From Halorussus halophilus (GTDB taxonomy: Archaea > Halobacteriota > Halobacteria > Halobacteriales > Haladaptataceae): 64,000 bases of DNA. Under the pieces are notes generated by a model. It saw only the letters and a list, made by a program, of their open reading frames with translations, had not been told where the DNA came from and searched no databases. The DNA lies in the NCBI RefSeq assembly GCF_008831545.1, contig NZ_CP044523.1, positions 1,550,001-1,614,000 on the forward strand, written 5' to 3'. Positions 58,963-64,000 of this stretch are shown here, in pieces. How positions within the stretch are numbered: the first letter of the stretch is position 1; every line of letters begins with the position of its first letter. Made by a program: the position numbers and the translations under genes.

Positions 58963-59646
58963 ATGGTCGTACTCGCCACCAAGGTGTACGTCAGCGGTGA
59001 CGCCTACGAACGCTCACGAGACGCGCTCCGGTCGCTCGTGGACAACGAAATCGGCGACTTAGACGTGGAGTACACCATCGGGGTGCGCGAAGACAACTTC
59101 GCAATCGTGACCATCGAGGGCGACGACGAAGTCGTCGCGCGAAACGTCCTCCGCGAGGCCTACGGCGAAGTTACGCCGAACTTCGAGGACGGCGAGACGT
59201 ACCTCGGCACGCTTGAATCGTGGGGCGAGGACGGCATCGTCCTCGACGCAGGACGAGACATCGAGATTCCCGCCGACAACCTCGGACTCGGACAGGGGAC
59301 GCCCATCCAAATCGTCGAGCGGTTCGGTCTCGTCCAGCACATGCCGCTCCGGTTCGTCTACCGCGAGGGCGACGGAAACGCCGGCGCATCCGAACTCGCA
59401 GACGAAGAGCGCGACCGACTGTACGACTGGACCCGTGGCACGGGTCGGGTGAACGTCAACAGCGCGACTCGCGGCGAAGTTCGCGCGACGGTCAACCGTG
59501 CAGGACACGCTAACGACATCGTCACCGTCGAACGACTCGGTCTGCTCGAACAGAGCATCGTCTGCAAGGAAGGGACGGACCCGCCGGGCCTGCTCGCGGC
59601 CATCGGCGAGTACCTCCCCGCTGAGATTCGCTGCGTCATCCCGTAA
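58963..59646 (+). CDS. DUF2110 family protein
   Basis: 227-residue archaeal protein beginning one base after the tfe stop. VVLATKVYVSGDAYERSRDALRSLVDNEIGDL, TYLGTLESWGEDGIVLDAGRDIEIPADNLGLGQGTPIQIVERFG and GLLAAIGEYLPAEIRCVIP match the DUF2110 family, which is regularly next to tfe. The ribosomal-like beta segments hint at nucleic acid binding, but the role is unknown. Context (tfe operon) suggests transcription or RNA metabolism. Confidence 0.88.
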   Translation: MVVLATKVYVSGDAYERSRDALRSLVDNEIGDLDVEYTIGVREDNFAIVTIEGDDEVVARNVLREAYGEVTPNFEDGETYLGTLESWGEDGIVLDAGRDIEIPADNLGLGQGTPIQIVERFGLVQHMPLRFVYREGDGNAGASELADEERDRLYDWTRGTGRVNVNSATRGEVRATVNRAGHANDIVTVERLGLLEQSIVCKEGTDPPGLLAAIGEYLPAEIRCVIP

Positions 59647-59648
59647 CG

Positions 59649-60422
59649 ATGAACTCACGACACCGCCTCCTCCTCGCGTTCGGTTCGCTCGCCCTCCTCG
59701 CGGTTACGGCGGGGTGTACCGGCGGTATCTTCGGACCGGGCGAAATCAGCGACGAGAAACTGAACCAGTCGGCTAGTTACGACTGGAACACTTCCTCGGA
59801 CGTGACCATCAACATCAGCGGCGACCAGTATCAGGCCGTCTACAACGTCTCGAACCGGACCCAGTTGGGCGTCTACGAGTTCGAGTCGCTCGGCGGGAAG
59901 CGCCCCGTCGAAATCGCGGCCGTGCAGTTCCAGTATCCGAACGGCACCGTCGTGGGAGCCGAGAAGATAGAAGTCGAGAAGAAAGACTCTAGGACGATAG
60001 TACACACGCCCGCGAAGAACGGGAAGTTGGCCTACAGCGCCCCACACCGCGGCAAGTCGTTCAGCATGCCCGCCTACGTCGAAGGCTCCTACGAGGTCGT
60101 CTTGCCGCGCGGGATGCGCGTCGATAACTTCCTGCTGAGCCACGTCCGCCCGGACGACTACCAGACGACCGACCCGCCCGAACGGGTTCACATCACGTGG
60201 GACGACGTGAGTGCCAAGAGCATCAACGTGCAGTACTACCTCGCTCGCGACCTGACGATACTCGCGGGTATCGTCGGCGTCGGCGTCCTGCTTGCGCTGC
60301 TCGGACTCGGGTACTTCCGACTCCAGATTCGTGAACTCGAACGGAAGCGCGAGGAGATGGGCCTCAACGTCGATACGTCGGGCGACGAGTTCGACGACGG
60401 GCCGCCGCCGGGGATGGGCTGA
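59649..60422 (+). CDS. DUF5803 family membrane lipoprotein
   Basis: 257-residue protein with a lipobox, LLAVTAGCTGG (Cys about residue 23), so its N-terminus is likely lipid-anchored outside. An external domain of about 170 residues with several N-glycosylation sequons (NTSSD, NISGD, NVSNRT) precedes a C-terminal membrane helix, DLTILAGIVGVGVLLALLGLGYF, and a cytoplasmic charged tail. This layout matches haloarchaeal DUF5803. It is 2 bp downstream of the DUF2110 gene and in the tfe operon; function unknown. Confidence 0.85.
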   Translation: MNSRHRLLLAFGSLALLAVTAGCTGGIFGPGEISDEKLNQSASYDWNTSSDVTINISGDQYQAVYNVSNRTQLGVYEFESLGGKRPVEIAAVQFQYPNGTVVGAEKIEVEKKDSRTIVHTPAKNGKLAYSAPHRGKSFSMPAYVEGSYEVVLPRGMRVDNFLLSHVRPDDYQTTDPPERVHITWDDVSAKSINVQYYLARDLTILAGIVGVGVLLALLGLGYFRLQIRELERKREEMGLNVDTSGDEFDDGPPPGMG

Positions 60423-60463
60423 GGAACTCACTCTTTTTGTCGCTGCCGGGACTACCGAGTCGT

Positions 60464-61159
60464 ATGCAAGTAGCCCTCGTCTCCGTCGGCGACGAACTGC
60501 TGGTCGGCGACACCGTCAACACGAACGCCGCGTGGCTCGGTGAACGGTTGGCCGACCGCGGTGCGACCGTCGAGCGCGTGGTCGTCCTCCCCGACCGAAT
60601 CGCAGACATCGCTCGCGTCGTCAACGAACTTCGCGCCGACTACGACGCCGTAATCGTCACGGGCGGTCTCGGTCCGACCCACGACGACCTGACGATGGAA
60701 GCCGTCGCGGCGGCCGTCGGCGTCCCGGTCGAAGAACATCCGGACGCCGCAGCGTGGATAGCCGACCACGACGACTACAGCCACGCAGACCTGGTCGATG
60801 GCACGACGCATCTCCCGAAAGGGTCGCGCCTGCTCGAAAACGAAGTTGGGGTCGCTCCGGGGTGTGTCGTCGAAAACATCTACGTGCTGCCCGGCGTTCC
60901 GGCAGAGATGAAGGCGATGTTCGAGTCGGTCGCCGAGGAGTTCTCGGGCGAGAAGCGACACAGCGTGAGCGTGGCCGTAGACGAGCCAGAGAGCGCCCTC
61001 ATCGACAGGTTTGCAGAGCTACAGGAGCACTTCGACGTGACAGTCGGAAGCTACCCCGGCGACCACGTGCGGGTCAAACTCGAAAGTACGGACGAAGCGG
61101 AACTCGACCGGGCGACGGCGTGGCTCCGCGAACGAGTGACGGAAGTAGAAAACGAGTGA
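60464..61159 (+). CDS. cinA: CinA/MoaB-like molybdopterin-binding domain protein
   Basis: 231-residue protein with the MoCF-binding fold of the CinA N-terminal domain. ALVSVGDELLVGDTVNTNAAWLGERLADRGATVERVVVLPD, DAVIVTGGLGPTHDDLTMEAVAAAVG and VYVLPGVPAEMKAMFE are the family's signature loops. The C-terminal NMN-deamidase domain of bacterial CinA is absent. It may act as a nucleotide pyrophosphatase or in molybdopterin metabolism; which one cannot be told. Start ATG 60464 begins at the first strand, with a T-rich CTCTTTTTGTC just upstream. Confidence 0.9.
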   Translation: MQVALVSVGDELLVGDTVNTNAAWLGERLADRGATVERVVVLPDRIADIARVVNELRADYDAVIVTGGLGPTHDDLTMEAVAAAVGVPVEEHPDAAAWIADHDDYSHADLVDGTTHLPKGSRLLENEVGVAPGCVVENIYVLPGVPAEMKAMFESVAEEFSGEKRHSVSVAVDEPESALIDRFAELQEHFDVTVGSYPGDHVRVKLESTDEAELDRATAWLRERVTEVENE

Positions 61160-61165
61160 GCGAGA

Positions 61166-61279
61166 CTACCGATAGAGATAGACGAACCAGCCGATTGTGA
61201 ATGCGAGACCGATAGCAGTCGTGACGATGCCCGCCGCGTTGGCGGGAAGACTCGAACCGGATTGCGCGAGTGCGAACAT
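61166..61279 (-). CDS. 37-residue membrane microprotein
   Basis: MFALAQSGSSLPANAAGIVT, followed by a hydrophobic stretch ending TIGWFVYLYR: one membrane helix of about 20 residues with a short outside tail. A minus-strand GTTAAGAC element lies about 25-30 nt before the ATG (near 61297-61305), consistent with a leaderless transcript. Codon use (GC-rich third positions) looks like that of neighbours. It converges with cinA (6 bp between the stops). I know no family; haloarchaea have many such small single-helix proteins. Confidence 0.55.
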   Translation of the reverse strand: MFALAQSGSSLPANAAGIVTTAIGLAFTIGWFVYLYR

Positions 61280-61757
61280 ACGCGACGGTTTTACTGCCGC
61301 CGTCTTAACGCTTGTCAAGGGCGATTACAGTTCCTGATTTGGAGTTAGCAGACGTTGATTCAGAGTTAAGACGCATAGTCACGCGTGACACGAACCGTGC
61401 GAGTGAGCTAGTCAGTACTCGCCCCACGACGAGTCGCGAGCCGTTCTACCGGAGATAATATTTATTTTGAAATGTCGATTACTCCACCGACCTAACCGTT
61501 GTGGCCCGGAATGGCGCGCTTCGTCCGAAAGGAGCCGTTGAAGCTGTCCGCCGAACAGAACGCTCGGAGAAATCGTCGCTTTCTGCACCGGTCACGTGGC
61601 GTTTTTTCGTGCTTCCACGAGAGAGAAACACAAGCTTGTCGGCGCTGAACGATTGGGAACGGTCGCAGTCGTTTATGCGGGAATCGACTGAATAGAAATT
61701 TGCTCGCAAGGGCGCTCGGCCGGATAAGACGTGCCTAAGCGAAGGGGAGTACCAATC
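61280..61757. other. Gene-free spacer before the Gln-rich gene
   Basis: 478 bp with only the microprotein promoter at its left end, an A/T-rich ATAATATTTATTTT element at 61455-61468 that could be a distant TATA box, and a good Shine-Dalgarno GGGGAG at 61744-61749 (8 nt before the ATG at 61758). Short open frames here show no coding signature. A long leader for the Gln-rich gene is possible. Confidence 0.5.
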
Positions 61758-62606
61758 ATGACGCACCATCAGCAACACGCCGGGAGTGGGGAACAGACGC
61801 AGTACGGCCAGACCAGCCAGCAACCGCAGTTCGGCCAGCAGTCACAGATAGGCCAACAACAGCCACAGTTCAGTCAGCAGTCACAGATGGGCCAGCAACA
61901 ACCGCAGTCGCTCGGCACACAGCAGATGGGCGGGAAGGTAAGTTCGATGGGCCAGCGCAAGCGAATCGGCCAGCAGTTCGAGTCGGAACTGTCGAACGAA
62001 CTGCGCGAGTCGCTCGCACTGTTCGACGAGGTGTCGGACGTCGCCGAGTGGTGTGCGGACAAGTGCATCGAACACGGCCCGCAGATGGCCGAGTGTGCGC
62101 GACTCTGTGAGGACGTCGCCGACATCGCGGAACTGAACAAGAAGATGATAGCGCGCGACTCGGTCAACGGACCGGAACTCGCAGACGCCTTCCTGCGAGT
62201 CGCCCAGCAGGGCCGCCAGACACTCCAGCAACACCAGCAACAACCACACGTCCAGGAGACGCTGCAGGTGCTGGACCAAACTGTCGATGCGACGAACAAG
62301 TTGTTGTCCTCCATCGGCCAGCAGTCGGTGGGCCAACAGGGCACCCAGTGGCAGGGCCAGAGCCAGCAGTTCGGCCAGAGTAGCCAGCAGACGCCGCAGA
62401 TCCAGCAGCACAGTCAGCAGAGTCCGCAGATGGGTCAGCAGAGTCCGCAGATGGGTCAGCAGAGTCCGCAGATGGGTCAGCAGACACCACAAATGGGTCA
62501 GCAGACTCAGCAGTCGCCACAGGTGCAGAGTCAGCAGATTCCGCAGACCCAGCAGTACGGCCCGACCCAGCAGACGCCGCAGTTTCAGCAGGGTTCGAGC
62601 TACTAA
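61758..62606 (+). CDS. Gln-rich prion-like protein with CxxxC helical core
   Basis: 282-residue protein. Residues 1-58 and about 188-282 are low-complexity Gln/Ser/Gly/Pro (GQQSQIGQQQPQ; then QQSPQMG in four near-identical tandem copies). The core (about 68-185) is predicted helical with Cys99, Cys103, Cys113 and Cys117 in WCADKCIEHGPQMAECARLC, like the CxxxC helices of four-helix copper- or metal-binding proteins. Gln content is extreme and acidic residues are rare outside the core, unusual for a halophile. A metal-storage or stress-condensate role is inference. Start supported by Shine-Dalgarno GGGGAG 8 nt upstream. Confidence 0.8.
   Translation: MTHHQQHAGSGEQTQYGQTSQQPQFGQQSQIGQQQPQFSQQSQMGQQQPQSLGTQQMGGKVSSMGQRKRIGQQFESELSNELRESLALFDEVSDVAEWCADKCIEHGPQMAECARLCEDVADIAELNKKMIARDSVNGPELADAFLRVAQQGRQTLQQHQQQPHVQETLQVLDQTVDATNKLLSSIGQQSVGQQGTQWQGQSQQFGQSSQQTPQIQQHSQQSPQMGQQSPQMGQQSPQMGQQTPQMGQQTQQSPQVQSQQIPQTQQYGPTQQTPQFQQGSSY
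62415..62498 (+). repeat. Four 21-bp tandem repeats coding QQSPQMG
   Basis: Units at 62415-62435, 62436-62456, 62457-62477 (identical) and 62478-62498 (several third-position differences) encode the heptapeptide QQSPQMG, in the C-terminal Gln-rich tail. Confidence 0.9.
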
Positions 62607-62648
62607 GCGCTACCGCATCAGCTCGTATTTTTCGGGGGAGAAGCCGCA

Positions 62649-62744
62649 CTGGTTTCCTGTGACGGAGTCGCACTGATTACCTGCGACAGAGTCGCACTGA
62701 TTACCTGCGACAGAGTCGCACTGATTACCTGCGACAGAGTCGCA
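62649..62744. repeat. Four 24-bp tandem repeats, each with a 15-bp inverted repeat
   Basis: Units start at 62649, 62673, 62697 and 62721; the last three are identical and the first differs at 4-5 bases. Each ends in TGCGACAGAGTCGCA (6-bp arms, 3-bp loop). The array lies 34-129 bp upstream of the ATG of the NAD kinase gene and is followed by CCGTTTTTTGCGAC. It also begins 42 bp after the Gln-rich gene's stop, so it could be an operator array, an attenuator/terminator cluster, or both. Confidence 0.85.
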
Positions 62745-62777
62745 CCGTTTTTGCGACCGACGCCCGTAGCAACTGCC

Positions 62778-63845
62778 ATGCGACGTATCGGCGTGGTCGT
62801 CAACCCAATCGCCGGGATGGGCGGCCGCGTGGGACTGAAGGGAACCGACGGGAAGGTCGTGGAGGCGCGCGAACGCGGTGCGGAACCGCGCGCATCCGAG
62901 CGAGCGAGCGCAGCGCTCGCGGCACTGCACGAGAGCACACCCGACACGGAAATCGTAACCTACGGCGGCGAGATGGGCGAGCGAGCGGCGCGAACGGCAG
63001 GCTTCGACCCGCTCGTCGTCGGCAAACCAGATAGTGAGGAAACCACCGCGAGCGACACCCGCGAGGCAGTTCGACGGTTCGTGGACGAGGGCGTAGAACT
63101 CGTGCTATTCGTCGGCGGCGACGGAACCGCAGTAGACGTCGCGCAGACACTGAAAGAATTGGATTCTGCAGTTCCTATCCTCGGAGTTCCGGCAGGCGTG
63201 AAAGTCTACTCGGCCGTGTTCGCGGTGACACCCGAGGCGGCCGGACGGGTGGCCGCTGACTTCGACGGCACCGAGACGCGCGAAGTCAACGACATCGACG
63301 AGGACGCGTACCGCGAAGGGGAAGTCCGTGCCGAACTGAAGGGACTCGCCGAAGTACCGGTCGCCGAGGACCTCCAGTCGAGCAAGCAACTCGGCGGCGG
63401 AAGCGTCGAAGGTGTAGCGGCGGGGTTCGCTGACGACGTGGAGGAGGGCGTCACCTACGTTCTCGGGCCAGGCGGAACCCTCGGCAAGATAAAAGCCGAG
63501 TTGGGATTCGAGGGATCACCCCTCGGCGTGGACGTGTGGCGGGATGGAGAACTCCTCGCCACCGACGCCAGCGAAGCAGAGATTCTGGAAAACCTTGCCG
63601 AGCGAAACGTGGTCGTCGTCTCGCCAATCGGCGGACAGGGGTTCGTCTTCGGCCGCGGCAACGACCAGATTTCGCCGGACGTGCTTCGCCAATCTGACGT
63701 GGAAGTCGTCGCCTCGAAGCGCAAACTCGACGGCATCGGTGTTCTGCGAGTCGATACCGGCGACGAGGACGTAGACGAGTCGCTTCGAGGTTGGCGGAAG
63801 GTTCGTGTCGGCCGGTTCGAGCGCCGGATGATGAAGGTGGTCTGA
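62778..63845 (+). CDS. ATP-NAD kinase family protein
   Basis: 355-residue protein: MRRIGVVVNPIAGMGGRVGL, VELVLFVGGDGTAVDVAQTL (the GGDGT motif of NAD/diacylglycerol kinases), PILGVPAGVKVYSAVFAVTPEAAG, and a C-terminal beta domain (VYVLGPGGTLGKIK-like; VVVVSPIGGQGFVFGRGNDQISPDVL). It belongs to the COG3199-type ATP-NAD kinase family, which may phosphorylate NAD+ to NADP+. A 16-residue charged stretch (ERGAEPRASERASAALAALH) is inserted near residue 40. It is likely regulated through the palindrome array upstream. Confidence 0.88.
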   Translation: MRRIGVVVNPIAGMGGRVGLKGTDGKVVEARERGAEPRASERASAALAALHESTPDTEIVTYGGEMGERAARTAGFDPLVVGKPDSEETTASDTREAVRRFVDEGVELVLFVGGDGTAVDVAQTLKELDSAVPILGVPAGVKVYSAVFAVTPEAAGRVAADFDGTETREVNDIDEDAYREGEVRAELKGLAEVPVAEDLQSSKQLGGGSVEGVAAGFADDVEEGVTYVLGPGGTLGKIKAELGFEGSPLGVDVWRDGELLATDASEAEILENLAERNVVVVSPIGGQGFVFGRGNDQISPDVLRQSDVEVVASKRKLDGIGVLRVDTGDEDVDESLRGWRKVRVGRFERRMMKVV

Positions 63846-63927
63846 GCCAGTTATACCGTGGGCGTCTGACCGAAACGTGATGAAGGACGTTTGAAGATTC
63901 GAGCGACAATTATTGGCATCTAGGGAA

Positions 63928-63935
63928 GCTTAAGG
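63928..63935 (+). promoter_or_regulatory. TATA box of the PhoU-like gene
   Basis: GCTTAAGG, about 25-32 nt before the ATG at 63960; leaderless transcript expected. The rest of 63846-63927 shows no gene. Confidence 0.55.
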
Positions 63936-63959
63936 TGACTCGAATGCAATGAACTGTAC

Positions 63960-64000
63960 ATGGATACGCGGAAGGTCCAGCGATTAGGTCCCTCGACGCT
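63960..64000 (+). CDS. PhoU/AbrB-type phosphate regulator, N-terminal fragment
   Basis: Only 13 codons are inside the window: MDTRKVQRLGPSTL. This matches the start of archaeal PhoU-family proteins that carry an N-terminal AbrB/SpoVT swapped-hairpin DNA-binding domain (METRKVQRLGPSTLAM-type), involved in phosphate uptake control. The rest lies past the window end. Its promoter is the TATA box 25-32 nt upstream. Confidence 0.6.
   Translation, partial: MDTRKVQRLGPST

Noticed and set aside
61501-61695. 64-codon plus-strand open frame upstream of the Gln-rich gene
   Set aside because: Starts without a promoter or Shine-Dalgarno of its own; Arg-rich composition and no similarity I recognise.
62649-62744. 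24-bp direct repeats considered as a short CRISPR array
   Set aside because: There are no unique spacers between repeats; units abut and no cas gene is nearby.
62610-62930. Minus-strand open frame with repeated CDSVAGNQ peptide over the 24-bp repeats
   Set aside because: The period (24 bp) is a multiple of three, so any frame shows an octapeptide repeat. The frame runs about 150 bp antisense into the NAD kinase gene, and the identical units show no third-position variation that would indicate coding.

Overview
The window is a chromosomal segment of a halophilic archaeon (class Halobacteria). The evidence is a GC-rich, strongly acidic proteome, many twin-arginine signal peptides, haloarchaea-type regulators (bacterio-opsin-activator HTH, HalOD1, DUF7344), a HEWD-family protein, archaeal ribosomal and RNA polymerase subunits, TFE, archaeal TraB, tRNA Trm56 and TmcA, and TATA boxes about 25-30 nt before start codons, which is typical of leaderless haloarchaeal transcripts. 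The genus cannot be fixed from the sequence alone. No rRNA, tRNA, CRISPR array or transposase was seen.

Layout. 0-9 kb: tail of EF-1beta, small metabolic genes (VOC protein, PLP trans-sulfuration enzyme, aldo/keto reductase), then the information-processing cluster rpl21e-rpoF-DUF655-ksgA-mscS-hemK2. 9-17 kb: a split methionine synthase pair, a secreted penicillin-acylase-type hydrolase with a membrane partner, a 2Fe-2S ferredoxin overlapping a selenium-binding-protein/methanethiol-oxidase homologue, and an AglJ-like glycosyltransferase. 17-19.3 kb: the rpl7ae-rps28e-rpl24e-ndk operon, with a candidate L7Ae-binding kink-turn leader, followed by an unusually basic repeat protein. 19.8-34 kb: tmcA, several haloarchaeal regulators, gltX, idsA, rnj with a hairpin-rich leader, trm56 and an NhaC antiporter. 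34-41.3 kb: five tandem Tat-exported subtilases, each with its own TATA box, plus a BsuPI-type proteinase inhibitor gene at the downstream end. 41.4-46.9 kb: DUF2797, purM, a site-2-type protease, TraB and an acyl-CoA thioesterase. 46.9-57.3 kb: a secretome block with four DUF4397 paralogues, a solute-binding protein, a Tat sulfite oxidase, a two-domain cupredoxin and a PEBP-like protein, many carrying Thr/Glu/Gly-rich 'ETTT' linkers. 57.4-64 kb: HEWD protein, tfe-DUF2110-DUF5803-cinA, a 37-aa membrane microprotein, a glutamine-rich prion-like protein with a CxxxC core, a palindromic 24-bp repeat array, an ATP-NAD kinase family gene and the start of a PhoU-like gene.

The most striking unexplained signal is a family of about 200-290 bp intergenic elements, present as six copies at four places (near 19.6, 42.4, 46.0 and 58.0 kb; the last two are inverted pairs). 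Several copies are bounded by TAGCTA-containing inverted termini. Inside, the copies share a series of hairpins whose stems change sequence while keeping pairing, with compensatory changes, so they look like a structured RNA or an RNA-like mobile repeat, not degenerate coding DNA. I do not recognise it as a named family.

Second in interest are the subtilase array with its neighbouring inhibitor, the L7Ae leader, the Gln-rich protein and the palindrome array. All functional calls rest on reading motifs by eye; no database search was possible.
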